From assembly GCA_008360955.1 (NCBI GenBank), contig LUCM01008695.1:264596-328595 (forward strand): a stretch of DNA of 64,000 nt. Reading direction: 5' to 3'. Below the pieces are notes generated by a model. That model searched no databases and was not told the DNA's origin. It worked only from the letters and a program-made list of their open reading frames with translations. This DNA comes from Fasciolopsis buskii. Lineage: Eukaryota; Platyhelminthes; Trematoda; Plagiorchiida; Fasciolidae. The first letter of the stretch is position 1. The number at the start of each line of letters is the position of its first letter. The position numbers were made by a program, and so were the translations under genes. Below are positions 25,765-40,100 of the stretch, in pieces.

Positions 25765-28175
25765 CCGGCCCTCTGGTTTTTCATATGTTGTAAGATAAAC
25801 AAATCAAACCCCGAAGACCAATGAATTTGTGGCTTCCGCAGTGTTTGAAGGAAAAATGTAGAAACTGGAGTTAGAATTATTTCCATTTTGCAGTGATTGC
25901 AAAGCTATCGTCTGAGTCCAAAAAATAACAGGCATTTGAAGGACGCATTTGTCTCGGCTGTTTGGTTCGTCTGTTTAATATGGGAAGAAACAGGAGAACA
26001 CTCGACGATGATACCTGAGAAGGCAAAGAATTTCTAGACTGGCAATCCTTAATCTGTTTGACTGGCTAACAATCTTACGGCGATGTGAGCTGTGATTGCG
26101 ATTTGTGTTGGGCTGATTACCATGTTAACGAATCGTGGTACAATTTGATGGACAATGTGCTATGAAAAAGTTGAACATGTCCTACCAAAGAATTGAAATG
26201 TACCTTCGAATTTTAGGAACTATTCAGCCATTGCAGTGTTTACAACTGATTCAAACATGCGGAAATTTGTCTAACGCTCAGATAACTTCCATGACAAAGA
26301 CTGTTACGGAACCAAAAGGCGTCATGTTCGAATTTGTCCTAGACTTGATTTAAATCCGAGCAGATTATAAACGTAGAACACGAGATTTTGATTCGAGATT
26401 CGAGATCACTGATCATACACATAATGACAACATCGAAAAAAACAGGAGTATCGTCAGCAACCTAACGGATGGGGGAAAAATCCACCTCGTTGAGAAAGCG
26501 AGGCAGTCGAAATGACGGATGGTACTTTGTTTAGCATAGCTGCTAAAATTTACGACATATCAATGAACGTGAACACAAATTATGATACGTTTTTTTTACG
26601 AGGATCCGACTGCGAACACAAAAGTCAATCGGACATGCTATCATTCTCTTTCTGTGTTGGATTCGCCATTTTTGATTTTTAATATCGTGTGTTGTTGGAT
26701 AAATGGAAACGGAATATGGAGATACATCAGATTAAGGAGATGAATATTTCCCAAAACTCAAGGAAACATTTGGACTAGTCTTTCAGTTATTCAAAACAAT
26801 ACCAAATGCATAATATTAAAAGAGCATACTAATGTTGACAATCATTTAGTCGCCTTGGTTTTACGTTCATTCACGACGATGGTCGTGCTGATGGTAGACC
26901 AGAAATGTGATTGACCTACATCAGTGACCATTTGATCAGGGTTCAGTATTGAATATCTACACAAAAAAAAAGAGAAGATCAAAAAAGGACATTTGTGTCG
27001 CTTCATTTATTAGTCCATTGGAGAAGATATTAAAATAGCACTCGATTAGCGTAGGTGGAAGATGAAAACTTGACAGCCTGTCTCCAGTGGGCAGGGTAAT
27101 GTTTTGGCTGGGACCCGATATTTTCTTTTTCACTTACATGGTCAGTGCCATGGCCAAATTTCCGGAACCATACAGTTTGACATGAAGATTAAAGGACTCT
27201 CGTATTTTTACTAGGAATTTCCATGCATGAACATGTTCGGATGTGCTTTTTCAAGTAGTTATTTCTTCGCTGTTCAAGTTTACTCTTAGTTCTAAGTTGT
27301 AGTTTGTTTGGGGGGCATGCAGCTCTCATCAAACTCATTGAAAATGTTTTCAATTGCTTTTAAAGATGAATAACCTCTGCCAAAGTTGTTTGCTCGTTTC
27401 GTCTGTCCCAGTATCCATTAATGAAATTTGATCACTGTTCGGTTTTCGCGACTCACTTTGGTGGACAACCGCAAATTTTTGCTGCGTGGAAGAAGTTCAT
27501 AAATGTTTATCCTCAATGTTTGAAAAAAGAATATCCAAACTGAACGGTATTTCGAATGGGAGAAAGAAATTCATGTGGCGTTGCATCAATCTCGCCAAAT
27601 AGGCGAGACGAGGCGATTCAAATCATAGGCGTTGACCAAAGTCCTGTCATTGTACAGTCGATAAAAACTAGCCGGATTGTCAAAATTTCTTATAAACACT
27701 ATGCCATTAAGATGACACATTAATGGGAGACGTTTCCAGCATTTGACTTCGGAAATGAATCAAGTCGCCATCCGGAATCCGATTCGATTGGGTCTAGCGA
27801 GCACAATATTAATGACTTCGAACAAAAATGATTTTAAAATGTTCCCTTTATGTCAACGTTATTTTGGTAATAAATCTCTGAACGGGAACAATAGTAGGCA
27901 CAAATAACAATTACTGACCAAATTCAATAGACTTAAGTCCAAAAACATTAACAGGCGATAATAACGAGGGGAACCAAACAAACGTTTCGAACAATCAAAT
28001 TAGCCGTTAAAATGGCTGACCAATTTGGCCATTTGTTTGCCGAAGACTTACGGGTTCGAAACGGCATCTAAACTTCACCAAAGTATTCCTCATGAGGTGC
28101 AAAGACAGCCTCATTCGGGTGCTATTTGCACGGACGATACATTCGGTGAGAATGAATCAGTCCCAATGAATCAGT
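25765..28175. other. No recognised gene
   Basis: A 72-codon plus frame at 26135-26353 has protein-like composition but no recognisable splice borders or family. Nothing else stands out. Confidence 0.5.
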
Positions 28176-28180
28176 CCCAA

Positions 28181-28335
28181 CGGCGGTGGTCAGGCAGATG
28201 AGGTCGGGCGTTTGGAAGTGAAGGTTGCGGATTTCGTTTCTTCCAACGCTGGTCAACTTCCGCTTTTGGAAGACCTCTGTTGGTTGCAGCTTACTTCCTG
28301 AGAAGTAAAGCAAATTGTTATTTCATTACATTAAC
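28181..28335 (+). repeat. tRNA-derived SINE, copy 2
   Basis: It aligns with copy 1 from the head (GGCAGATGAGGTCGGGCGTTT, GAAGGTTGCGGATTTCG) through ACCTCTGTTGGTTGCAGC to the 3' ATTTCATTACATTAA. It is more diverged than copies 1 and 3; box B has drifted. It is immediately preceded by two tandem copies of ATGAATCAGTCCCA. Confidence 0.6.
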
Positions 28336-28349
28336 CGAATTAAATGGAT

Positions 28350-31300
28350 AAGGGCTAAAAAGTCATTGGCTATCGTAAAACGGAAACATTCGGAACCAGA
28401 AGTGGACGCTGAAAAAAAGTGATTATAAAATGCTCAAAACGCACGTTTGTTTGGACTTGATCTACAAACGAGACAGTGTGCCTCTGCAAATCACCAAACT
28501 CCGCTGTCAGCTGCACCTTCAACGCTGCCCAGCTGACAAATGTTTTCAGAACGAACCGGACACATACACCACTAGTTTAGAGAGCTCTTCTCTGCTTGCA
28601 CAAAAATCCAACCATGCATGTACAAATTGCAGTGGGCACTATCATTTCGTCATTCCATGGAATTTGTCAAAGATCGGTTAGAAAATGACAGTTTCAATGG
28701 CTTGCTGAATGTTGAATAAACCCGGGTTATTCGACCAACCTGAACGTCACAGATGTCGAGCCCCAACGTAATCGCCGCACAAAATTTAATGCTAAATGTG
28801 TGTATGTGAGCTTTGTCACTGTCGAGGAGATTTTGGAGATTTTTCACGTGAAGTTGTCGGATCGTAATGCGTAGTGCTTTGGACGACAGTAGGCATTTTT
28901 AGACCAGAGGTTTGTTATTAGCATGTGAGCGTTTCCATGCAACCAGATAGAATGAATCCAACTGCTGGGAATTAGCAGAAATCAGTGAGAAAATTCTGAT
29001 GTACAAGATTGGGATCCCGGCCCAAGGTCATGTCAACCTCAGTAATGTGAAAAACTTTGAATAATAGTTTTATTGTCTATTATGAAATTAGTTGTTGCAT
29101 TTTATTGCTGTAATTCGAACTGAAACAAAAAGGTTCGTGTAATTGCCAAAAATGTCCATATTTGGAAGCGAGTCAAAATGGAGACAAATTGAATTTGATC
29201 TTTATTAAAAAGCTTTCTCATTTTTTTTCTTATCTGATATTTTTGATAAAACAAGAAGGCAAGTAGAATGGAAAAACGTGAAGTGTAACGCCATTTACGG
29301 TTGCTTATCGTATTAGTTAAGTCTTGAATACAATTTATTGCTCCCATTTGACCAGTTGTATCACATCCAGCCAAGACAATGGTCACGTGTCCAAGTTTAT
29401 GTCTAACGCAATAGGTGCAAGCTTATCTGTAAAGTTATCAGGTGACTAACCATGAAGAGAGCAGGCGTCAACACGTGTTAGCTTTTGGATTAGAACTTCA
29501 GTTCGTTTTCATGACTACGCAGTATGTGCACAATCTATGGGAGTTGGATTACGGGCGTTGATGGACCTCAGAAATAGGAAAGTAGTAGTCAGTAATGGCA
29601 ATAAGCAAATACACAATACTTGTGCTGATAAGTCAGATCTATTCAATGAAACACACAAAATTGCATTCCCTTAAGGCTTTTAATATAACTGTTTCTAATA
29701 GAAGATCACTTTGCACGCATGCATACTTTGTCTGTCGGAGTTACTCAGCTTGGTAGTAGGTGCATCTTGTGAACTTCCTAAAATTCGATCGCAACTTAAA
29801 CCATTGGCAGTCCACAGTGATGGTAAGTCCTGTAAACTCCCAGATTAAACTAGGCAAAGCTGATAAGCCAACTGACTAAGGCAATGGAAAAACGGTGGAA
29901 GCATTTCGTATGCATCTGCTTTATTCCAGTTATGGATCAATTCATGAGGTTTGTTGTATTGTCCTCTATATTTGGAGAACAGTTGTCCTCATTTGGACGT
30001 TTTTTATCCGATGATCAAACAGGTGTGGCCTGTGAAATTTAGCGGTAGATAAGAGCGCTTGTTGGTTAAAATACTCGATTGATAGTCGGTTCTAAAGAGT
30101 GACGTACGAAGTGCTGAGGATTATTAGTATATGCGGTCCCGTTTTATGTTGTTGTCATGGTTTTCAATAGCTTGCTAGATGTTGACGATACGTGGAAAAT
30201 AAATTGGATAAAACTGTTAGGAAATGTTCAGTCGCTCACATCAAATTTTGCTTCCGTATGGGGACTTTCAGACTTTGTAAGTTTTCTAAAATATTCATTA
30301 TTTATTGTTTGACTATTTATGACCTTCTCAGCAGCTCTATTCAGGACCGGATCAATGCTGGATCAACTGTTACGTATGGTTGATAAACACTGGACAGACG
30401 GCCGCCCGTCACTGAACGAACTTGTCAAGTCATCAGTAAATAGAATCGGTGTTTTTAAAACGCACTGGAAATTTTAATGCTTTATGGCACCCCAGTGTAT
30501 TCAATGCAGGACAGTCTTGATTCACCGTCCAACCTGCAAAGTCGGTTGAGAAAGACGCACCGTAGTTAGCGTGGACACACAACATCGAGTGAGTTTCGTA
30601 CTGACTGGTCGTAAAATATGACACACATTGAGCAAGTTTACTCCTGGGTGTTTGTTCACAACCAAAGTGAAATTTTCCAACCGAGCTTTCCTCGGTTTCT
30701 TATCAGTGCACATTATTTTGCAATCAGAGTATGCAACATATTTAACATCTCGGCATATGTGGGCTATGCTTTTTCAACGGGATGCGATGTTTTGGACCAA
30801 AAAAACAAGGCATATCACGAAAGTATCAACAAGAACGCCCTATTTCAACATCAGATCAACTGCAAGCCTACGCACACAGAAAATGAACTTCATGCAGTCC
30901 GCGACAGCACAAAAGTTAAAACGGACTCTTTGTATAAGATGTGGAGGTGTTTGTTAAAAGTTCCACTAGGTGCGACCACCCGACAGTCAAGTACGATAGT
31001 AGCTCGGGAGTACGAAATAACATGATCAAAAGAGAACCACGTGAGAGATATGCAAAACTGCTAACGGTATTTGGATGTTCATTTGAAATTTCCCAGTAAT
31101 TCCTTACCCACTGTCAACGTTCAACTGGCCACGGGAAATCGTGGAAGTATTGCACATCGGTTTCGTCCTTATTGGGAATCATCTGCCGGGCCAGTCCATT
31201 CAAACACAGCGTACATGATGAGCCAAGGCAGCCAATTTTTTTAACTGATCTGACGTGGACCTTGTTGAACGGCTGCGCTGCTCGTAAGGAGAATATATTA

Positions 31301-34300
31301 TTCGTCAACTAACAGGCGGGTAGTGACACTATTGTAGGTCAACAACGTTTTCTGCTCTCTCTTTGTCAGCAATCGTGCTCAAAATGAAGATGAAATCCCA
31401 ATTTTGCCGGCAAAACTGGAAGCGGGAATTGTAAAGTAGTTTGCGTCCAGGAGAAGAGGAGAACCAAATGATAGTAGATGGCAAGAAAATAGAACAGGTT
31501 TGTTAAAAAACAAACCACTTTTGGTTACTACTAAGAAAATCTGTCCGCTTTCTTCAATTGGAAATCTTTGGATCCATCAGTTGTCACATTTCAATATTTG
31601 ACTTCAGTGTTCCGTGTGTACGTCACGCGTGCACTGTTCTCTCCAGAACAGGGAACGTTTTGACTGAAATCGAAGTTGGGGCTATCGTATGGTAACAACA
31701 TCCAGTACGCTCACAAGTTGGGAATTTGTAGCATGCACGCGAATACATTTTGGGGCAATCTACTCTTGGAATTGCTTGATGTTTGAGAAAACATTCTAAA
31801 CAGCATAAACCAAAAAATCTACTACTTTCAAGGAAGGTCTAACTATTTGTAGTATTCCACATATAACAGTGACAATTGTAACGCGATAAGGCTGCTGATG
31901 GTATTCTATTTCCCCCCATAGGAACACTTCTAAGGAGTATCAGAAACCCAGCCAATATGACGGGAGACATTTCTTACCGGACATGGCATGTTTACCAGTT
32001 TTATGCACATCAATGACAACCGTGAATGAGGAGAATAAATTGGTTGCCACAATGACTAAGGTTCTTTAAAAAACGAATACCTAGAATTTTCACTTGGTGA
32101 ATGGCGGCAACTCGCTATCGTCCGGCGTCTTATCACACCTAACCTAGTGACACTAATGTGGTCCCGTCGCAATCTGAATTCCAGTCATGGCCGCCGGCTA
32201 CCTTCATGGTATAATATGACCCAAAGGACTATGGATCATACAGATTCTGGTATACCCGAGTCATATCATTTCATGGGTCCAAACCACCTGAGCGCTTCTC
32301 ATCACTGCTCACTACATACATGTAGGAAACACAGGAACCTAGCAATCGTTATTTTTAATTGACCGAAAATATCGAAAGTATATAATGAACCTAAACTGAT
32401 GAAGATCTACTTTTGCGCAGCTCGTTACCACCCCTGAACTACTTGGACTTTGAGTGATTCTATGGCACGTCAAGTTTCAGGATCACGGTGTAGTAGGCCT
32501 TAGCGGCTGTGGGGCGTTCCCTTTTCACCAAACTCTTGTGTCCCTCATGTCACAAGAAGATAAATGAATGCGATTTTTTTTTACCGCAAATTGCTTTTAA
32601 TGGGGAATAAAAAATGTTAGTTTTGACTGGGATGTGAAAGAATCTTCTTAGATTTTGAGTGTCAATTGGTTGAAACGACCAAATCATCTTCCACATTGTT
32701 CCAAATTTAAATGAAAAAATATTCAGGACAACTTCCTGCCTATTCGGAAATATCATTTGCTTTGCCTAGCGAAATCTCGTCTGACGAGTTTGATACGTGA
32801 TTCATATTCTATCGGCCCATTTGTGTGCGCACTTACTGTGATATTGCACCACAGTTCACGAGCAGTTGTGACCTTACGAGGCCTCACGAAAAGGAAGATG
32901 TACTTGCACAATTCCAAATACGTCTGACGTACATCCGAATACATATGACGTGATTTCGAAAATAAACTCGGGCAATGAAATAGTTTAGCAATGACAGCAA
33001 TTCGAAGAAATAACGAAATGCACAGAGCAAGTCAAGTTTTCCTTGTATGAGATAAATTAACGATGTCACCTAGACCGACGATAAAACGTGTAGAACCCAA
33101 ACTGATTCTATCATTCACTGCATATTGACCAGCAATAAAGTGACATGAAACTAGAACGGTCAAACTCAATGGCAGTAAGATCGGTTTGTATCGAAGTCGA
33201 CCGGAAATCCAATTATTTGGGAAAAAGGCTTATAAGAACTGTGTGAGCGAAAGTTTTCCCATTTTCTTTTCCTAGAAACTTGAGTCGCCCCATAAATAAG
33301 ATAAAACCATACACGTTTTACTCTTATTTGATTTTGTTGTCCCGTTTTGTGTCTTCCTTATAGGGAGTTCGCCTAGAAAATTTCAGTGATGATACGAACG
33401 AGGGATGACGGTTACTAACGTGACTCATTCTTCTTCACGCATCAGAAACCACAGCCAAATGGTCTCGGCTATGCAGATAAAAACCAATTTTGTGAGTTTA
33501 CTACTGATGAAGGGCAACCTGAAAATCAGTAAAGCAATACTAATTGGAAAATTTTCGCTGAACCGTGTGGACCACAACACGTGGAAATGTTATGCAAATG
33601 AGATGGATGTTAAATTGGCCGACCGGATGTATTTGATAATTTCACTCCATTACCTCGTTCATCCAAGTAAACCCAGGTCACATTCTTCATCAAAAAATCG
33701 TCAACGGCTCCTTCTTTGCAAGTCTCATTAATTCACTCCGTTTTGGTTTGCCTTTCTGGGGCAGTAGATGAGTCGTGAGAACATGACAACAAATCTAGCC
33801 TATTGAGAAAAGTTTATTCATATCTTTTGAAAATCTAAACGTTTCTGTTGCAAAGGAAACATTGGGTCATTGTGGTCAATTTATTTGCGTGATTGTGACC
33901 ATGGCGACGAGCAGATTTTTCCAAATGAGCTGGAGCGACAGAGCAATCTGCAAACTGCTAGTAAAATTGAAATAGACGAGCAAAATCCGCGTTTCCTAAT
34001 GGCATGTTCAATCAATCACATTTAAAGCGCTATCATCTCGTTTCAGAATAATGCCAAATCTATTCGGATTCGTTTGAAACAAAGTTGGAGCTAGTATATG
34101 ATCGGCTCGTTCAGATTTCGCCCACGTAGGTTCGAATCATGGCCCATTTTACCAAGGCATATATGTGTATATTTACTGTAAGATGCATTAGACGCCTACA
34201 CATGGATTTGCAATTTTAAAACGGACACAAAGTTTCGAGATCATGTAAAATGTTAATACACCTTGTCTAATTATCAAAATTCTATTTGCAGATGTGAGTA

Positions 34301-35075
34301 CTTTTGGCATTACTAAAAAATGGTATGTCAACAGTTGTGGAAATCGAACCTTTGCAGGAGAAATTATGCCGGAACCTCTCCTGGATCGATCAGATCGCAG
34401 TGATCTTAACATGTGGATCTTTATTACGAGCTGAACTAGAGATTCCAGTGAGGACGGCATGATATCAATTCGTACCCGTCCGACAATCTGTCCATGATTG
34501 TGACTCCTCTCAATTTTATTGTACATTTTGGAACAGAAAGCCTTGTTCGTATTGCTGTTATTGTTAATGAAGTGATTATTAATGATCACTTTGAACTGCC
34601 TAGCATTTCATTATTTATGGAAGTTGGCGGGCATGAAATAAGTCAGATTGATTCTTACGACGAAACCGAAAATGGTTCAATGCGCATCGAGCAGTGAACT
34701 GACACCTCATTCGACCACTAAGTCACCACCTTCGGTCCCGATGACTGGCAAAACCAAACTGATCGGGGCGGTGAAGAATCTCATTCAGAATTCAGAAAGT
34801 GTCTATTCATTGTATGATTAAGTGCACATTAAATTCTGTGTGGCTGCCATTGATTTCAATGGTTGAATAGAGTTGTTCCGTTGAAATGACGAAGCTCCAA
34901 TGCACCCTTGACCAGTCTATCCGCCATAGATCGGTCATTGTGGCCTCAATTGTCTCAGTCAGTGTTCAACGCTGTCTCGCTCAAGTTGTGAGAGACATTG
35001 ATATGACTTTGCCACAATGGAAAGCACAAACTCAAGAGGTTGGTTAACTTATTTCACGTCGTTGATGTAAGAGAA
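28350..35075. other. No recognised gene
   Basis: Intergenic or intronic DNA. Frames at 30618-31025 (plus) and 34188-34697 (both strands) are among the longer ones but show no family, signal peptide or splice support. Confidence 0.5.
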
Positions 35076-35080
35076 AATGG

Positions 35081-35170
35081 TTATTTTTTAATAACGAGAT
35101 AACAGTACACATCATTTCCCAAGAAGGGGACGAGGATCAAACGGAAGCTACCAAATGAGGAAGTCGACTG
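35081..35170 (-). repeat. tRNA-derived SINE, copy 4 (3' fragment)
   Basis: The plus strand TTAATAACGAGATAACAGTA followed by CATCATTTCCCAAGAAGGGG matches the 3' part of copy 1 (AATGAAATAACAGTGTACGCC, TTTTTCAGGAACGGGG). The tRNA head is missing or unrecognisable. Confidence 0.45.
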
Positions 35171-35174
35171 GCTG

Positions 35175-36990
35175 CGGGACGAAATCTTATGCGTGAACTT
35201 CAGGTAAATCAGCACAATTTTTGTCGCTTGGTTGCTGCTAACTTGGTTAGAGCAAGAGTAAGTACCTTGGCAAGTTTAGTTAAATCCATGTAGACGATGA
35301 GTTGAGTATAAAAGACTGACCGAACTTTGCTCGAGACTCTGGGCATCAGCCGAGTGTTTTCTTTCCAAAATCAAATTTCACCATCACCGTCCTCTTCAAG
35401 ACAGTGGCTTCTGAGAAACTTCATTTTTTCGCTTGGAATTGTAGTTTCCTTCATCCAAGATACCATAAAGCACATCATTTTCAAGAATGCAGTTGCCCTG
35501 AGACAAAGAATACCTTTTGAGCTAGGATTCGATTACGAGAGCTTCATGGCATAATCTTTCCACTTTTATGACTTGCTTACTGCAGCTGACGAATATCGGG
35601 GAGGAGGCAAAATGACCTTGAAGTGAATCAGTAAATTTATTTTACCAAGTGTATGTAGGCGTTTTGACTAGCGGTTTATATGGAAAACCCTAGCCACGTG
35701 GCATGTAGCACTTACGGACACAAACGTGGACATTGCATGCTTCATGCATAAGGATCATTGATTATGTCATATTCACCGTGCAAGAACTGATCTAGCTACA
35801 TATTAAGACATATGTACCCGTAAACCATAAGCTTAGTTTAAAGTTTGCACAGGTCTGATTAGATGCCCTTAGCTAAAACAAAATAACGAGTGAGAAGATC
35901 TATGCTGAGGTCGGCTATTTGATTTACTAACACATAGCACCTCAATCAAAACACAAGCTGACAACGACTGATGCATTCAGCGTATCCCAGTTTTATATGA
36001 TCAAGGGAATATTGCTCAGCGTCCGTTTGGTAAAAAGTCGGAACTCCTCAAATTGGTTCGCGGATTTATCCCAGGGATCAAAGTAGGGTTCAAGCTTACG
36101 ATGTTTGCACGTCACCGGGTGGTCAGTAGCTCAATGAGATTAAGGAAAAACCTCCAAACATGGTGAGTCAAGTGGTCGATTAAACAACTTACTCCGCTTG
36201 TGTTACTGTTTGGGCACAAACCATTAACCTTGAATCTCGTACCCATTCGCATTTCAAACTCGACAAAACATTCGTAGTGAAAGCGCGCCGCCAAAACAAT
36301 CATCCAAATGAAACGCATACTGTGATTCAGGAAGTCTTGGTCGAGTTCCGTACCGAAAGACCAAAATGATCACGCAGCTAGTCGTCCAGACCGACCTCAA
36401 ATTGAGTCGGAGAGAAAAATTACCACAGAAGAATGAGTAAACTTTAGAATGTACGAGACATTGGTCCTATTCATTTTAAGGTATGTCACAAAATTTAACG
36501 AGTAAAAACCTGATGAAAACAAACATTCTCCTAAGTTCTCCGGAAACGCAAATTCTCAAATACTAGTGTTTTACAACAGAAAAAGAAGAAACGTCTGCTC
36601 TGTCTCCGACTTGTGAACCCACGATTTCTTATATCTCTGCTGCTAGATCTGGGGAGGATAGCTAAATTGAGCTGAGAATGTTTATTTTAATAAACCGAAA
36701 AATTTACTTATATCATTCATTTCTGTGGTTGAAATGCAGTGATTAATTGATCGGCTGGTTATTTCCGCCAATCGACGATAGACAATTTTTTCATGTGGCT
36801 TTTTCGCCTAGTTGATCGATTGATATTCTCATTTTTGTGTTACCATCTGACTGAATAGCAGTATAAAACGATTTAAAATCTCTATCCCATGAAAATAGAA
36901 TCTGTGTGCGCAAAAACAATGAAATGTGTGCTCTCAGCAAGGCTAGTCATACGGTTATCAGAAAATTCTGACTTTGATCCAATGGTATGC
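35175..36990. other. No recognised gene
   Basis: No element or exon that I can support. Confidence 0.5.
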
Positions 36991-36995
36991 ATTTA

Positions 36996-37165
36996 GGCCG
37001 GCTTTGGCCAAATGGATAGGATCATGGCGTTCGGACATGCTATTGAGGGTGTGAATCTTCCCACCGACATTCAGCTTCCCCACTTGGTAGCCCTCTGTTG
37101 GCCGCGGCTCCCTTCTTGAAAAATGACATACACTGTCACTTCATTAATAAGGGAAGCAAATACTA
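36996..37165 (+). repeat. tRNA-derived SINE, copy 3
   Basis: Head GGCCGGCTTTGGCCAAATGG, with box A TGGCCAAATGGATAGG and box B AGGGTGTGAATC. The body AGCCCTCTGTTGGCCGCGGC and TTCTTGAAAAATGACATACA is shared with copy 1, and the 3' end CACTTCATTAATAAGGGAAG matches the other copies. It is nearly full length. Confidence 0.75.
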
Positions 37166-37169
37166 AAGA

Positions 37170-40100
37170 ATATCCCAAAAATGCGGCCATAAACACGATG
37201 TTTTCCCAGCATCGTTTGAAATACCGCTAAATTCAGGTGTTATCTTATTGACCGCGCCAAGTTCACGTGATCCACACACGGACCTCGGGTCATCCAAGCA
37301 ATTCCATACTGGAAACGCACAGAGCTCGAGCTTCGCCCACATTAGATCTTGTTAGAAGTATCTAAACATCGTCTCACTTTGGATCTGAACCCGACCGGTT
37401 CTACTGGAAACTGTGTACCTTGTCTCTGCTCTGCTAACTCCAGTCTAGACTGATCAGGATTCTCGATTTATGTTTGTTTGGAAGCTGTCCTCAGTGACAG
37501 CCAGCAGTTAGATTTTTTCTTTTTTCACGGGTAAAGTCAGGACGAATCTGATGTGGATCTTTGGTGACTTAAAAATTTAACTGAATTCACACCCATAAAG
37601 AACCATTTGTTAGCCTGATGTTGCGAGATAACAGGCGGTCGAAAAATGAATAATGCTTGCCCGGTGGACTCCCATATGCCACCCAAGCAAAAGAATCTAA
37701 TCACTTGTAAAGAGGTACAATTAAACAAGATGGCTTCGATCCGTAATCTGGAAAAAGACAACAGAAAAGAATTCCATCTGTCTTGGAACAGAGGATAAGG
37801 GACGCAGGGATATTTCTTTATAAAATTTCGTACCCAATAGAGGGACCAAGGGTCAGTAGGATAAAGATAATTTCGGTGCGTTTGGACCAAATATGCAGAC
37901 CGAAATATCGGATTGCATGAGAGGGTGAGTCATCAGTATTTTGCCGAAAATCGCCAGTCAGAGTAAACCTCTGCATCATTTCCTACGTGAACTCCGCGGA
38001 ACTCGGAAAAGCAAAACTGCTTGCCGATTGCAGGTCAATCGGACCCAAATTACGCGCGCGAATGCTCCCCCCATCTGGTGCAGCATGTTATAAACCTGTA
38101 CAAACGAGATCTTAATGAACCAGCCAACTGACACTGCCTAATAGTTTTGACGTGTTCCCGAATATGTTTGACATAAGTGCCAATTATTATGGGGATGATA
38201 GATGCACGGATGATAAACGACACTGACTAACCAGGGTCGTTGGAGTCAATGGGAATCGATTGATTCCAATACTTCTGACATCAGCTGAAATTTTTCGTTA
38301 AGTCTTGGTGGAACAAGGTGGAACAAGGTATTCGATAATCTCATCAGTGATCGAACGAATCCATTTGGGACGCAGCTAGTATTGTAGACTCTCATAAAAA
38401 TCGGGAATGTGCTATTTTGGTAGATTGCTTCGATGGATGAGTTCTATCCTCAAATAATCATGAAATAATTTTGGTCTCAAAATGATATCCACCTTATTCT
38501 TTTTGTGCCTCACAATAGCAATTAACAAAGAGACTATTCCTACTTGTTATCTCTTCGCTAACGTGGACAAAGGGGGAACGACGATAATATTCTATTTTCC
38601 TCCTAATCAGTAATAGTTGATTACGAATAAACAAATAATGATTCCTCTTGATGGGTAGGAAGAGACAGAAAACAGTAACAAATTTCGTGAACAACTAGTG
38701 AAAACCAGATGTTATTCCCCCACAACCAAAAAAAAACGATTCAAAAAAAGCGTATTTTTAATGGTTACATCTAAGTTGGAACTGAAACTTACGCTAAACG
38801 ACATGACAAACGGTCAAAATATTTCATTGATTTAGTCAACTATAGAAGTTTGTTTCTCGTCTCTCCGGATAACTAGTAAAGTTTTCCTTTTGAAAAGCCC
38901 TAGGAAAACAAGTGTGGGCTAAAAATTGGAGCCACTGAACCGAAAGTGAGACAACGAACAACGTGTTTCACGTCATTTAGCATAATGCTATCAACACACC
39001 ATATTTCAAAAGCCATACTTAGGACAACCTTATTTCAACCCCTGAAGTGTTTCTTCGGTGGAACAAAACGGGGCCATGCAACGATCGATAATATTCGGAA
39101 CATCAGGGGATGAATTGTTCGCCCGTAGATTACTCGAGCAGTTTTTGGTTTGGGAGAACATTCACAAATCGAATTTCAGATGTTGAACTCCGCGCCAATC
39201 GAGAAGAGGTTAAACACGGACCGAGCAAGACGGATCCTATTATGAAAATGTAAGAAAACTAAGGCATCAGTTACATTGAAAGAAGAGAAAAGTATTGCTC
39301 TACTGTCGTTTGTTTTATCGTTCGGCTATTCCAAGTGTAAATTTATGCATCAGCAAGAAATATTGGTAGTAGTAATAGTAGTGCTAGTACTAGTAGTAGA
39401 AGTAGTAGTAGCACAGGTGTTGGTAGAAATCAGCAAAGATTTTTATGTTGCAATTCAGAAAACGTTGGCATTTATCTTGTGAATAGCCGAATCATTGTTT
39501 GATAAAATATTTCTAGGTAAAATTCTATGGATATTCAATCTCCGTGAGTCGAATCAGGTTCGCCTAGCGGAAATATTGTCCCACGGTGAGTGCGAGTGAT
39601 CTTCAATATACTTTGCAGGTATCCGTGCTTGAGGTATGCAACTGACCAAATTGGAAAACGAGATGGAACTGATCCCCAGGATACAGTGATCGAGTTTGAC
39701 AAGAGTTCAGCTTGTTCGGTCAAGAGAGATAACAGATAAACAAAAAAGTACAATTAGTAGGATCCGTTGAGAAACCAAACCTAAACCACAGGTTACGTGC
39801 CGAGGAGATTCGTGTGGTGCCGGATTTTCTTAAAAATGCGACCGACATTTTATTGAACTAATTGACTCAGTTCGATGGAGGAGAACTATACAATAGACAG
39901 AAAAGTAGCCAATGGAAACGAAATTTGGGGAGGTGACTAATTCTCCGAAACCATTGGAGTAGCTGGGAGGGAGAGTATTCAGGTTTGGAATTTTCACGAA
40001 ATATTCCAGCTTCGCTGGCAAACTAATTAGGACTTTATTTGTCAATACGCATTTGCTGTATGCCCTAAGTGTCTAGAGATGTGATCACGAAACCAAATGA

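Noticed and set aside
39276..39482. Frame with a Val-rich segment resembling a signal or TM helix
   Set aside because: The hydrophobic run is translated TAG microsatellite.
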